From assembly GCF_001689125.2 (NCBI RefSeq), contig NZ_CP015405.2, forward strand, positions 2,955,001 to 3,019,000: 64,000 nt of DNA. The letters run 5' to 3'. Positions within the stretch are counted from its first letter, which is position 1, and every line of letters starts with the position of its first letter. The position numbers and the translations under genes were made by a program. This DNA comes from Blautia pseudococcoides (GTDB taxonomy: Bacteria; Bacillota; Clostridia; Lachnospirales; Lachnospiraceae). The notes below the pieces were generated by a model. It was given only the letters and a program-made list of their open reading frames with translations. It was not told the origin of the DNA and searched no databases. Below, piece by piece: positions 18,637-28,345 of this stretch.

Positions 18637-19239
18637 TATCCATCTCTTCATGATCTTCAGCAGATGCCCAATCTCCAGCGGTTTTGTTACATGTTCATCC
18701 ATCCCCGCCTGCTTCGCCTGGTAGGCGTCATCAGCAAAAGCGTTGGCTGTAAGGGCTATCATGGGGATATCTGCCGCATCGGACAGCTCAGGCTACTCCA
18801 TAAAGCGGATAATTCCGCAGGGAACTGTATCGTAGATGCTTGTGAGAAGCTGTGTCTGCTCCCTCAGCCGCCGCGCATCCTCTTCCGAGCGGGTGATATC
18901 CAGATACAGACTGTTCACCATCCAGTTGCCGTCCACATCCTGTGCCTTTTTTCCACTGTCAATGACCCATTTCAGACTGCCGTCCCTGCAGCGCACCCGG
19001 TAACGGGTGGAATATGAAAGATTTCCGTCCCGGAAAGCCTCATCTCAGTCAGCCAGGGCCTTGGGTAAATCCGGAGGATACACGGTGCCCACTGCACTGC
19101 CGCCGGTAACCTCCATAAATTCCTCCACAGTATCTGCATCATGTTGGCAGTAATGCTTATGCATGATGAGCCCTGCCAGTTTTTTTACTTCCTCAATCCG
19201 TTGTTCGTATCCCATCTCTGCTCTTAATTTCATGCCCAT
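18631..19239 (-). pseudogene. Remnant of a PAS/hybrid sensor histidine kinase
   Basis: One continuous minus-strand frame of about 200 codons is interrupted by TGA (19045-19047) and TAG (18793-18795). The first part resembles the linker before a PAS domain, the middle is a PAS-PAC core (RCRDGSLKWVIDSG), and the last part is the C-terminal third of a receiver domain (DIPMIALTANAFADDAY, then a lysine in VTKPLE). PAS is joined directly to the receiver, so the HisKA and ATPase modules have been deleted. It is clearly dead. Confidence 0.75.
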
Positions 19240-19272
19240 TCAACCTGCTTTCCCCCATTCCTTGGCTCAAAT

Positions 19273-20718
19273 CTAATCCCTCTGCCCCTTCGTTTTCCTG
19301 ACTTTACGAACCTTTCCCTTTATGGGTTTTGTCTGGAGACATTCTATAACCTGATCCCCTTTATAATTCAACACTTCCACATAGCTTAAACTGTCCCTGA
19401 TATCCACAATGCCTATATCAGAGGCTTCCAGTCCTTCTATGCTGCAGATAGTTCCTACAATATCGCCTGCCCGCATTTTTGATTTCCGTCCTCCGCCGAT
19501 TGACAGACGGGTAATACCCCGGTTTAATGCTGCCCCTTTTTGGGGCTTTGCTTCTATTTTAATGCGCTGGGATTTCCAGAATGCCTTTTCCTTCTCTTCA
19601 TCTGCAGCCGGAAGTTCCATGCAGGGCAGCTTCTGTCCCACAAATTCCTCCACCTGCGCCAACATCTTTTTGTCTTCCTCCGTTACCAGGCTCACTGCCG
19701 TACCGCATTTTCCGTTTCTCCCTGTCCTTCCGATCCGGTGGACATAGGTTTCCTTTCCCGTGGGAAAATCATAATTCACCACATGCGTGATCTGTTCAAA
19801 ATCAATCCCTCTTGCCGCCACATCCGTTGCGATCAGGAACCGAAAACAGCCTCTCCTGAACGCATCCACTGTCTTCAGCCGTTCCCTCTGCTCCATCTCA
19901 CCATGCAGCATCCCGCAAAATATCCGTTTTCTGCGCAGCTTCTGAAACAGAACATTGGTCATCTCCCTGGTTCCGCAGAAGATCATACAGCTTTGAGGAT
20001 CCTCATCCATGAGGACCGTAAGAAAAGCATTGTATTTATTCTCCTGATCCGTAAAATATAACTTTTCCGTAATGGCTGCCGCCTGTTCATCTGTCGGTTC
20101 CTGCAGCACTAATATGTTATCCGGAATATATTCATTGGCCAATTTCTGTATCTCCGGTCTCAATGTGGCGGAAAACAGGCATATCCTGCAGTTTTCAGGA
20201 ACCAGGGAAATAATGTTTTTAACTTCCTCAATAAATCCCATGTCCAGCATCAAGTCCGCTTCGTCAATGACCAGCCATTTTATCTTATTCAGCTTCAGGC
20301 TCTCTCTGCCCAGATGGTCCATAATACGGCCCGGTGTACCTGTCACAATATGAGACTTCTGCCGCAGTGTCTGGATTTGCTTGTCAATCGGGAATCCGCC
20401 GAATACTGCGGGTACTTTCAAACGCTTTTTTCTGCCTATATGGAACATCTCCTCACTGACCTGGACTGCCAGCTCCCTGGTAGGTTCCAGCACCAGTGCC
20501 TGGGGCGCATTCTCTTCCCACTGGACGCCTTCACAGATTGGTATGGCAAATGCCGCTGTCTTCCCGCTGCCTGTAGGTGCTTTCACCACTACATTTTTTC
20601 CCGCAAGCATGGGTAAAATGACCTCCCGCTGTATGCTTGTGGGTTCTTTGTATCCCAGCCCCTTCAGTGCATCCAGAATTTCTTCTGAAATTGCGTATCG
20701 GTTAAATTCGTTTCTCAT
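19273..20718 (-). CDS. DEAD-box RNA helicase, DbpA/YxiN-like
   Basis: A 481-residue ATP-dependent RNA helicase. Motifs in order are the Q-motif (YKEPTSIQ), Walker A (APTGSGKT), PTRELA, TPGR, DEAD (VIDEADLML), SAT and HRIGRTGR, followed by a C-terminal RRM-like DbpA RNA-binding domain (about residues 400-470) with a basic tail. DbpA/YxiN act on 23S rRNA hairpin 92 in 50S assembly. The length and RNA-binding domain fit that subgroup, although the exact rRNA target is inferred. Monocistronic. Confidence 0.9.
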   Translation of the reverse strand: MRNEFNRYAISEEILDALKGLGYKEPTSIQREVILPMLAGKNVVVKAPTGSGKTAAFAIPICEGVQWEENAPQALVLEPTRELAVQVSEEMFHIGRKKRLKVPAVFGGFPIDKQIQTLRQKSHIVTGTPGRIMDHLGRESLKLNKIKWLVIDEADLMLDMGFIEEVKNIISLVPENCRICLFSATLRPEIQKLANEYIPDNILVLQEPTDEQAAAITEKLYFTDQENKYNAFLTVLMDEDPQSCMIFCGTREMTNVLFQKLRRKRIFCGMLHGEMEQRERLKTVDAFRRGCFRFLIATDVAARGIDFEQITHVVNYDFPTGKETYVHRIGRTGRNGKCGTAVSLVTEEDKKMLAQVEEFVGQKLPCMELPAADEEKEKAFWKSQRIKIEAKPQKGAALNRGITRLSIGGGRKSKMRAGDIVGTICSIEGLEASDIGIVDIRDSLSYVEVLNYKGDQVIECLQTKPIKGKVRKVRKTKGQRD

Positions 20719-20975
20719 TCCTTTATTACCTTTCTTTATCTCGCCCGTCTTGTGTGGACACCGGCCATATTTGCGAACGGCAGCGAAAGCCCCATCACAA
20801 CATCTATTTTATCAAAATACAGGCGGAATTGCCAGACATTTGCCCAATCTCTCCCGTATATCATAATTCTACCTGACTTTCAAGCTGAAAAATACATACT
20901 CCATAACCAAAATTCCAGACAAATCCTCCAATAAAATTGGATTGCTTGCACGTATCAATCAAATCCGCATTTCGT

Positions 20976-21014
20976 TATAATGATTTTATAAAATATTTCG
21001 TGAAATTTTATAAA
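20976..21014 (+). promoter_or_regulatory. Promoter element and palindromic operator before the GPH transporter
   Basis: A TATAAT -10 (20976-20981) is followed by a perfect 10-bp inverted repeat, TTTATAAAAT (20985-20994) and ATTTTATAAA (21005-21014), separated by 10 nt. The position just after the -10 suggests a repressor site. No clear -35 is visible. The 20719-21085 gap holds no gene. Confidence 0.5.
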
Positions 21015-21085
21015 CCTATCTCATTCACAGGTGTGCCATTTACGCCGAACAGCATCCGCTATACGAAAGAAAGTGAGGGATCTCT

Positions 21086-22465
21086 ATGGAAGTAACCAGC
21101 AGTAAAAAAGAAATCTGGACAATGGGAAGTTATTCTCTGCTGACCCTGGCAATCATGGTTGGATTCATGTATCTGAACACATTTGCCACCGAGGTTCTGG
21201 TAATACCCGCGGGCACTCTTGCGCTGGCACTGGGTGTGGCAAAACTGCTGGATTTCTGCTTCAGCCTGTTTGCCGGTGCGATCATCGAGAAAGTAAAAAT
21301 CGGCAGAACCGGCAAGAACCAGTCCTGGCTCTATCTTGGCCGCTGGATTCTCGCTGTCTCCATCATGGCTGAGGTCTGCAACACCAGTTCCGCCCCCATG
21401 ATCGTCCGCGTGGCAGTCCTGTCCGTATCCTATACGGTTCTGAACTGTCTGATGAACATTCTGCAGACTGCATATTACGGCGTCCTTGCAGCCGTTGCCG
21501 GCCCCAACATGGCCAACCGAAATGCCATGACCATCAATATGACCCGCCAAAGCACCGTTATCACCATCATCAGTTCCTTCATTCCAACTTTTGTTACTAT
21601 CCTTCCTTTCGGAAACTGGAACTATTTTATCGTGGCTTTCGTGTTCATGATCCCTATGCCTTTTGCTTTGGGAGCCATCGCCAAATGTGCGGACGGCAAG
21701 GATGTCCCGGTGGGGGCTACCAGTTCCGTCAACCAGGTCGGCATTGGTGATATGTTCGGCACGCTGCTTAAAAATCCTCAGATGCTGGTTCTCTTCCTGG
21801 TATTTACCATCCTCTACATTGCCCAGTTCACCTACCAGGCTAACTATACCTATTACTTTATTTATGTTGTGGGCGATTTTACGAAGATGACCCTTGCCAC
21901 TTTGATCAATGCCTTTGTAGGATTTCTGGCAGCCATGGTAATGCCAAAGCTGGGGGCAAAACTGGGAAAGAAAATGTCCTGTGTGACCGGATTTGCCATG
22001 ATGAGCCTTGCACTGATCCTGGTATCGTTTTTCGGAGCTCCAAACGGCGTTCCTAATCTGACCGCTTACATTATCATTATGTCTCTGCTGATGGCCGGAA
22101 CTTATACCTGGATGCCTTACATGGTTGTTCTTTTCCTGGATGCAGGTGAATACTTCCTGTATAAAACCGGAAAAGACACCCGTGCTATCGCCGCCGGCCT
22201 GGCCTCTCCGCCTATGAAGATTGGCATGACCGTTGGCAACACCCTTGGACTGGCGCTGCTGTCAGCCATCGGATTCGTCTCCGGAGGTGCTTTTGAAATA
22301 AGCGTTACATGGATCACCAATTTCATGCGTGTTACCTTCATGCTCCCCGGTTTCATCTATCTGGCCGCTGCTGTTATCATGCTTCTCTTTTACAAGATCA
22401 GCGACAAAGATGCCGCCAAATATGCACAGGCAAATGCTGAAAAGATGAGACAGGATAAACAATAG
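21086..22465 (+). CDS. GPH-family (glycoside-pentoside-hexuronide) cation symporter
   Basis: A 459-residue MFS-type transporter with 12 predicted helices and GPH-like features, among them the first-loop AKLLDFCFSLFAGAII segment with its conserved Asp. GPH carriers import sugars, glycosides or hexuronides with sodium or protons. ATG 21086 follows AGTGAGGGA. It is 66 nt upstream of a UroD-family methyltransferase, suggesting that the cargo is a methylated or methoxylated compound processed by that enzyme. A palindromic operator lies before it. Confidence 0.82.
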   Translation: MEVTSSKKEIWTMGSYSLLTLAIMVGFMYLNTFATEVLVIPAGTLALALGVAKLLDFCFSLFAGAIIEKVKIGRTGKNQSWLYLGRWILAVSIMAEVCNTSSAPMIVRVAVLSVSYTVLNCLMNILQTAYYGVLAAVAGPNMANRNAMTINMTRQSTVITIISSFIPTFVTILPFGNWNYFIVAFVFMIPMPFALGAIAKCADGKDVPVGATSSVNQVGIGDMFGTLLKNPQMLVLFLVFTILYIAQFTYQANYTYYFIYVVGDFTKMTLATLINAFVGFLAAMVMPKLGAKLGKKMSCVTGFAMMSLALILVSFFGAPNGVPNLTAYIIIMSLLMAGTYTWMPYMVVLFLDAGEYFLYKTGKDTRAIAAGLASPPMKIGMTVGNTLGLALLSAIGFVSGGAFEISVTWITNFMRVTFMLPGFIYLAAAVIMLLFYKISDKDAAKYAQANAEKMRQDKQ

Positions 22466-22531
22466 AAAGTACATTTTGCGCACTTCCTATTTCCATGATA
22501 TAAAAATACACTCAGAACAGGAGATACTATT

Positions 22532-23626
22532 ATGTCGAAAATTCCCTTTGATGAAAAAGAAATGAATGTTGCTTATACTGTTCCAAATTTACTCGACCCT
22601 GCCATTCCCGAAAGTCCTGCCTGGACCTATCCACAGTCCGAGAAGGACGCTGTAAAAGAACTGTATACCGGAACACCGACCTGGTGTCTTTCCGGTTTGG
22701 AGACTGGTCTTTTTGCCCCCTCCGTAATCCCGGACAACATCGCCCGCGGCTTTGTCATTGAGGGCAGCCCCTTCGATATGGCAGACTACGGCGGTCCTGA
22801 TATGTTCGGCATCCAATGGGAATATGTTCCCGTAGCAGGGGGCTCCATGGTCCGCCCCGGCACACCTTTTCTTGAGGATGCCAATGACTGGCGCAAAATG
22901 CTGAAATTCCCCAACATTGATGCCTGGGACTGGGATGCCAGCGGCAGAGAGAACTATGACTATCTCCATAACGGAAAAGCAAATATGCTTTGGTTCTTAA
23001 ACGGATGCTGGTATGAGAGACTGGTTTCCTTCATGGATTTTGAGGGTGCTGTGGTCGCCCTGATAGACGAGGAACAAAAAGATGCCTTAAAAGAACTGTT
23101 CGCAGAGACAACTGCGCTGTACTGTAAGCTTGTTGACCGCTGCGCTGAGACTTACGGAGAAGGTATCTCGGGCTTTACCGTACATGATGACTGGGGTTCC
23201 CAGAGAGCGCCTTTCTTCTCTCCTGCAGTGGGGGAAGAAATGATCGTCCCCTACATGAGAGAACTGACGGACCACATCAAGTCCAAAGGGCTGATCGCCG
23301 ACCTGCATAGCTGCGGCAGTCTGGAGATGCAGCTTCCGAACTTCATAAAAGCCGGCTGGCAGTCCTGGTGTCCCATGCCAATGAACCCGACCCAGAAGAT
23401 GTATGAAAAATACGGTGATAAGATCCTGCTCCACGTGGAACCTGATCTGCCCGAAGGTGCCTCCGAAGAGGAGCAGGAAAAAGCAGGCGGAGAGTTCGTA
23501 AAGAACTATTTCAACCCCGGCAAATACTGCATCCCCAACTATATGTACTTTCCTCAGAAGATGACACCGGCGTTCCGCAGAGGTATGTACCGTGCATCCA
23601 GACAGCAGGCGGTAAGCAGCCTCTGA
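22532..23626 (+). CDS. Uroporphyrinogen-decarboxylase-family (MtaA/CmuA-like) methyltransferase
   Basis: A 364-residue protein of the UroD/MtaA/CmuA barrel family. The signature zinc-type segment ADLHSCGS (about residue 250) and HDDWGSQRAPFFSP are visible. The arginines typical of true HemE are not evident, so this is probably a corrinoid-system methyltransferase rather than heme synthesis. GGAG precedes ATG. It pairs with an upstream GPH carrier. In anaerobic gut bacteria such enzymes act in demethylation of methoxylated or methylated substrates with a corrinoid protein; no corrinoid protein is encoded here, so the step is inferred. Confidence 0.75.
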   Translation: MSKIPFDEKEMNVAYTVPNLLDPAIPESPAWTYPQSEKDAVKELYTGTPTWCLSGLETGLFAPSVIPDNIARGFVIEGSPFDMADYGGPDMFGIQWEYVPVAGGSMVRPGTPFLEDANDWRKMLKFPNIDAWDWDASGRENYDYLHNGKANMLWFLNGCWYERLVSFMDFEGAVVALIDEEQKDALKELFAETTALYCKLVDRCAETYGEGISGFTVHDDWGSQRAPFFSPAVGEEMIVPYMRELTDHIKSKGLIADLHSCGSLEMQLPNFIKAGWQSWCPMPMNPTQKMYEKYGDKILLHVEPDLPEGASEEEQEKAGGEFVKNYFNPGKYCIPNYMYFPQKMTPAFRRGMYRASRQQAVSSL

Positions 23627-23663
23627 TTCCACCGACTGATTTGATACCCTTTTTCTTTTCATC

Positions 23664-23701
23664 AACAGCGCCCGAAAGATGTATCTCTTTTGGGCGCTGT
23701 T
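23664..23701. terminator. Hairpin after the UroD-family gene
   Basis: A perfect 10-bp stem AACAGCGCCC with GGGCGCTGTT, 18-nt loop, 38 nt after the stop codon. There is no clear T-run, so this is a weak or partial terminator. Confidence 0.45.
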
Positions 23702-23811
23702 CGTTAATGGCATGCCTGTATTTTACTGTAATCCTGTGTGTGCGGACCCAGCTTACAGAATGGCTGTACATATTCTTCTATCCATTTTGCTTTTTGAAAG
23801 TGAGGAAACAA

Positions 23812-25236
23812 ATGTCAAACAAAAATCCGTCTTCAGCGGCAGTTCTGCCGGAAGAAAATAATATCATGGGTACTGCTCCCATTCCAAAACTACTTGCAAA
23901 ATTCGCCATCCCCTCCGTCATTTCCATGCTGGTAAACTCTATCTATAATCTTGTGGATCAGATCTTTATCGGCCAGGGTGTGGGGTATCTTGGAAATGCT
24001 GCCACCAACGTGGTATTTCCTTTTGTCACCATCGCTATGGCGGTTTCACTGATGATTTCCGTGGGCACCGCTGCCAATGTAGGGCTAAATCTTGGGGGAA
24101 AGGATCAGGACTGTGCCAATCTCACCCTTGGCAACGGCCTTACGCTTGCCCTGTCAAGCGGCATCCTCCTCTGCATTTTAGGTGAACTCTTCATGGTCCC
24201 CCTGCTGCGCCTCTTCGGCGCCACGGACACGGTACTGCCCTATGCCATTGACTATGGCCGTATTTATCTTCTGGGCACCATGTTCACCAGCGTGGGCATT
24301 ATGATCAGTGATGAGATCCGTGCTGACGGCAACCCTGGCTATGCCATGAACTCCATGCTGATCGGCGCTGTACTGAACTGTGTGCTGGACCCCCTGTTTA
24401 TCTTTGTCTTCCACTGGGGTGTTAAGGGCGCCGCCTTTGCCACTATCATCGGACAGTTCGGCACACTTATCTTCTGCCTGTTCTACCTGAAAAAATTCCG
24501 CACACTGACAATGAAGAAGGAAAACATGAAGCTTCGGTTATCTGTTGTAAAAAGCATCCTGATCCTTGGTTTTTCCTCCTTCCTCACGCAATGCGCGGCA
24601 CTTGTCATGCAGATCATTATGAATCAGCAGACCATCAAATATGGTGCGCTCTCCCAATACGGCGCGGACATTCCACTGACTGTATTCGGAATCGTCAATA
24701 AAGTAAACGGCCTGATGATGTCCCTGATCATGGGCATCTCCGTAGGCTCACAACCCCTGTTCAGCTATAATTACGGCGCTAAATTATTTACCCGTGTAAA
24801 AAAACTGGCGAAAACCTGTCTTATTGTGTGTGTCACCATCGGTTTTCTCGGTATGCTCTGCCTGCAGATCTTTCCCCAGCAGATCATTTCCCTGTTCGGG
24901 CAGGAAAATGATCTGTATAATGAATTTGCCGTTATGTGCCTGAAGAACATGACTATTTTTATCTTTGTTATGGGGGTTCAGATGGTAGCCAGTGTATATT
25001 TTCAGGCAGTGGGAAAGGCGATGGGAGCCACGGTGCTCTCCCTGTCACGCCAGGTATTGTTCATGATTCCCTGTATGCTGATCCTTCCCCACTTCTTTGG
25101 GATTATTGGTCTCATGTGGTCATTCCCGGTATCCGATGTTTTTTCGGTGGCTATGGCGGCTGTCATGCTCACCATGGAGATGCGGAAACTCAACCAGCTC
25201 ATCCGGTTTCCGCTGGCCCCGGAAGCTGATGTATAA
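23812..25236 (+). CDS. MATE-family efflux transporter (second copy)
   Basis: A 474-residue MATE pump with two MatE halves. The start is set at ATG 23812, whose product begins MSNKNPSS and is preceded by GTGAGG. The long open frame upstream is low-complexity, overlaps the hairpin at 23664 and is not conserved-looking. Motifs include PSVISMLVNSIYNLVDQIFIG, characteristic of the MepA/DinF-like group. It is unlike the MATE protein at 15.6 kb in sequence. Substrate unknown. Confidence 0.88.
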   Translation: MSNKNPSSAAVLPEENNIMGTAPIPKLLAKFAIPSVISMLVNSIYNLVDQIFIGQGVGYLGNAATNVVFPFVTIAMAVSLMISVGTAANVGLNLGGKDQDCANLTLGNGLTLALSSGILLCILGELFMVPLLRLFGATDTVLPYAIDYGRIYLLGTMFTSVGIMISDEIRADGNPGYAMNSMLIGAVLNCVLDPLFIFVFHWGVKGAAFATIIGQFGTLIFCLFYLKKFRTLTMKKENMKLRLSVVKSILILGFSSFLTQCAALVMQIIMNQQTIKYGALSQYGADIPLTVFGIVNKVNGLMMSLIMGISVGSQPLFSYNYGAKLFTRVKKLAKTCLIVCVTIGFLGMLCLQIFPQQIISLFGQENDLYNEFAVMCLKNMTIFIFVMGVQMVASVYFQAVGKAMGATVLSLSRQVLFMIPCMLILPHFFGIIGLMWSFPVSDVFSVAMAAVMLTMEMRKLNQLIRFPLAPEADV

Positions 25237-25264
25237 ATATGCCTGACTGCGCCTTAAAAATAAG

Positions 25265-25299
25265 CCAGCCAATCTTTGGCTTTTGCAAAGATTGGCTGG
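25265..25299 (+). terminator. Hairpin after the second MATE gene
   Basis: A perfect 14-bp stem (CCAGCCAATCTTTG with CAAAGATTGGCTGG, 7-nt loop), 29 nt after the stop codon. It lacks a T-run but is very stable. Confidence 0.55.
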
Positions 25300-25472
25300 A
25301 CAGCGGCCTTCTGGAGTCGACACAAGATAATCCTGTGGTATTATGTCTTTACATGTATATTTCCAGCTTTCTTCATATACTCCCGCAAACCCGCATAGAA
25401 TCAACCTTTCCGCACCAGCAACACGGCTATTTCAACAGTTCTATACTCTAGGATCATATCCACATACAATAC

Positions 25473-25730
25473 CTATATTTTTTCCAGCAGCCTATCAAAA
25501 TCACTTCTATTATTCTTTGTCTTGAATTGTCCTATACTTCTCGAATTCACTCTCCGCAAAAGCTTTCGTCTCTGCTGTAACTTTTCCCTTTCCCTGTAAA
25601 ATCGTTTCTTCATTAATCTGGATTTCATACCGTTCCTTTTCATACTGGAAACGAAGCAGCTGCTCCTTCCGAAACAGATACTCCCTAAATGCCTGCTTTT
25701 CCCTGCCGAATCTGGCCAGCGTAAGTCCGG
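25473..25730 (-). pseudogene. C-terminal remnant of a RhuM-family protein
   Basis: In one minus-strand frame the sequence reads as a coherent charged tail (GKGKVTAETKAFAESEFEKY, then RTIQDKE and a stop). A neighbouring frame continues SDFDRLLEKI. This order matches my recollection of the end of RhuM-family proteins. Upstream the frames break up. A frameshifted remnant is the best reading; the family call rests on pattern memory only. Confidence 0.4.
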
Positions 25731-26138
25731 CTGCAAAAAGAACTCTGTCACTATCTGATACCCTCTTATATATTCATAAACAACAAAAAACAACATTGAG
25801 AATTTTTCCAATGCTGTTTATTTACAATTACTCTATTTACTATATACACATATTTACCCATCAACTGTGTCTTCTGTACCTATATTCCCATCCTTTCTCA
25901 CTGTATGTACTCTATACACACCTAAATTCCATACCGCATTTTAGCTCAAATTGATACAATTTAAAAAAAGAAGCTATCGTTTTATGAGCATGCGAAAACG
26001 CCCATGGTTAGGGCGTTATTCGTAGTGGGGACTGCACCCAATCGTTAAACGATAATTTGACAGGATTTCAATCATTCTCTGCTCTTTTTCCCCCAAAAAA
26101 ATCATTTCACTCATTCTCTCTACCAGGCAATCTGGAAA
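25731..26138. other. Gene-free AT-rich stretch with small hairpins
   Basis: No convincing gene is seen. Two compact inverted repeats occur: AACGCCC/GGGCGTT (25997-26017) and ATCGTTAAACGAT (26041-26053). The rest looks like eroded sequence. Confidence 0.5.
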
Positions 26139-26813
26139 TCAGCTAAAAAATCCTAACACAACGGTAACTATCATAATGACAATAAGAATATATACTGTAT
26201 AGTCCGGTTCCTCGATTCTGTTATTTGAATGTAATTTTACAATTCTCAGCTTTGCGATCAGTCTAAAACAAAGATAGCCTACCATTGTTCCGATTACATT
26301 TGTAAGAATGTCATCTATATCTGTTGCCCGGTATAATGTAAATAGCTGAATAATTTCAATAAAAAGGGATAATCCAAAACCAATAAATAAAGTATTTCTC
26401 GCACGCTCAAATGTTTTACTTATAAGCGGACACAGAAAGCCTAACGGGATAAAAAGGAAAATATTCAAAATAAAACTCAAACTAAATCCGTCACTGAAAG
26501 GAATAAGGTTTATATTTGGATTAAAAAACGCTTCTCCCAACCTTGACAGTCTTTTATATTCACTAAGTGTAGGAATACCTACGATATGTGTCAACATTAC
26601 ACATAAGTAGTAATACATTACCAATGACAGAATAGATGTTCTAACTTTAGGGATACTGCTGTCTTTTCTAAAAATTACAACTAATAAAATACCGATAAAG
26701 ATAATCCCCAACAAAAAAATGGGTTCAATCAACAATAAGTCTATAATAGTGTCGAACAGCCCAATTTGAATTTCGACACTTGATTGACTACTTGAAACAA
26801 CATCCATATGCAA
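26139..26813 (-). CDS. VanZ-family membrane protein
   Basis: A 224-residue membrane protein with about six hydrophobic helices and the VanZ core (NLIPFSDGFSLSFILNIFLF, then FIPLGFLCPL and GFGLSLFIEIIQLFTLYRATDIDDILTNVIG signatures read in order). VanZ-like proteins are linked to glycopeptide or lipoglycopeptide tolerance, but most members are uncharacterised. A GGAGG lies before the ATG. It stands alone, flanked by gene-poor stretches with no terminator recognised. Confidence 0.85.
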   Translation of the reverse strand: MHMDVVSSSQSSVEIQIGLFDTIIDLLLIEPIFLLGIIFIGILLVVIFRKDSSIPKVRTSILSLVMYYYLCVMLTHIVGIPTLSEYKRLSRLGEAFFNPNINLIPFSDGFSLSFILNIFLFIPLGFLCPLISKTFERARNTLFIGFGLSLFIEIIQLFTLYRATDIDDILTNVIGTMVGYLCFRLIAKLRIVKLHSNNRIEEPDYTVYILIVIMIVTVVLGFFS

Positions 26814-27101
26814 AATCCTCCTACTCTGAATTATTTCCTGTGAACAGAATACCGGATAAATCTTAAAATCCTCCTGCTAAAATTCTTAAAAAGTAATAAA
26901 TAGTTTACCCAGATGGCTCTGTAGTATTCTATGTTCAGTTATCCTCCGGCCTTTCTCCAGGTTTTAGAATTGCTGATTTTGACAAAAAAGCATACCGTCA
27001 TATAAAGAAAACTCTACCAGCCATACCCCTTACCCTTTTGCACGTTCCCTAACATTTTAATCCCTGAAGGATGACGCCTCTCCAATCTCTGTACACACGA
27101 T

Positions 27102-28268
27102 TCACATGTCACCGTTTCTGCAAAAACGTTCAAACCGTCTGATGCGTCTATCCACATCGCGCTGCAGTGCTTTTGTCAAGCGCACATCCTGCTCATACCA
27201 GATATTTTTTATATCCAGCTTTACTTGCTTTTTATCATAAGCCATTTCAATCCTGCCCACAAATCTATCCCCATAAAGAATCGGCAAAACATAGTAACCA
27301 TATTTACGCTGCTGCTTCGGCGTATAGATTTCCCATTTATACGAAAAATCAAAAACTGCTCCAATAAGCTTCCTATCCCAGAGCAGATTATCCAGCGGTG
27401 CAATAAATTCGCAGCGCTTTTTTATCGGGGAATTTTCCAATACAAATTCTGCGAATCCTGCATCCTCCCTGCGGCAATACAATGGCTCCGCAATCTCCTC
27501 CACTTCCACTTCAATGAGCTTTTCTTCTTTTAACAGCGTCTCGAAAATAGCATTTCTTTGTGACGCCTTCAGCCCCCGTATGCCCAGCCACGCATCAGAA
27601 GCACGGTTCCACAAAAGCCCTACAGAGCCAATGCGCTCTGATATCAGACATTTTCTGTAATCAAAATCCGAAGGAAAAGGCTCTGGTTGATTCAAAAGCT
27701 CTGCCGGAATGCATTTTTCAATCAGATCATAATATTTCAGTGTCCCGTTCTTATGATGGATTCCCAGTTCTCCGGAAAAATACATATGTTCCAATGCCGC
27801 TCTCGACAATTTGGTATCACACCAATACCAGGATACCTTTCCCGATATGTCCAGATCTGCGCTGCACAGCGGCCCCCGCCGTGCAATTTCCTCACGCACC
27901 CGTTCCTGTACTTCCAAAATTTCTGTATGGCTTCTCTCCCAGCTCCGGTGAGCCTGACGTTCACGCCCAAAATATTTCCAATTTTCTATCGGAACAATCG
28001 CAAGATTTTTATCAAAATAGTCCACCAGCTTCCGGTCAACGTATAAAAGCTCATAAAGCATCGTCTTTTGATAGCCTTTTATTCTTGACTGAAAAACCAG
28101 ATCCGCATTTCTGCCGCAGACATCCACCGGATCAAACTGAATACATCCTGCCTGGCGGACAAAAGAAAGAATTCCTTCTTTTCCAACAAATTTGTAATCT
28201 CCCAGCAAGCCATGCTTTAATAACAAAAACTGCCGCGCCTGCTTTTTCGTAAAATAAATTCTGTCCAT
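27102..28268 (-). CDS. YcaQ/AlkZ-like winged-helix (HTH_42) DNA glycosylase family protein
   Basis: A 388-residue protein starting at ATG 28268 after GGAGGG. It has the tandem winged-helix architecture of HTH_42 (YcaQ/AlkZ) proteins, with a recognisable N-terminal ITFDP-type segment, here CIQFDPVDVCGRNADLVFQSR read as adjoining blocks, and a C-terminal region LDNLLWDRKL. YcaQ and AlkZ unhook interstrand crosslinks or bulky lesions such as those from natural-product antibiotics. The activity of this divergent member is not established. It is followed on the other side by a GNAT gene on the same strand. Confidence 0.75.
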   Translation of the reverse strand: MDRIYFTKKQARQFLLLKHGLLGDYKFVGKEGILSFVRQAGCIQFDPVDVCGRNADLVFQSRIKGYQKTMLYELLYVDRKLVDYFDKNLAIVPIENWKYFGRERQAHRSWERSHTEILEVQERVREEIARRGPLCSADLDISGKVSWYWCDTKLSRAALEHMYFSGELGIHHKNGTLKYYDLIEKCIPAELLNQPEPFPSDFDYRKCLISERIGSVGLLWNRASDAWLGIRGLKASQRNAIFETLLKEEKLIEVEVEEIAEPLYCRREDAGFAEFVLENSPIKKRCEFIAPLDNLLWDRKLIGAVFDFSYKWEIYTPKQQRKYGYYVLPILYGDRFVGRIEMAYDKKQVKLDIKNIWYEQDVRLTKALQRDVDRRIRRFERFCRNGDM

Positions 28269-28345
28269 TAACCCTCCCTCCGCTAACACAGGAAGTGCCA
28301 CGATCCCTCATCATGCTGCTATGACGGATTCTGCCATCACGTTTC

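Noticed and set aside
27560..28252. Plus-strand open frame of 230 codons
   Set aside because: Antisense to the YcaQ-like gene, which has a proper ribosome site and family pattern.
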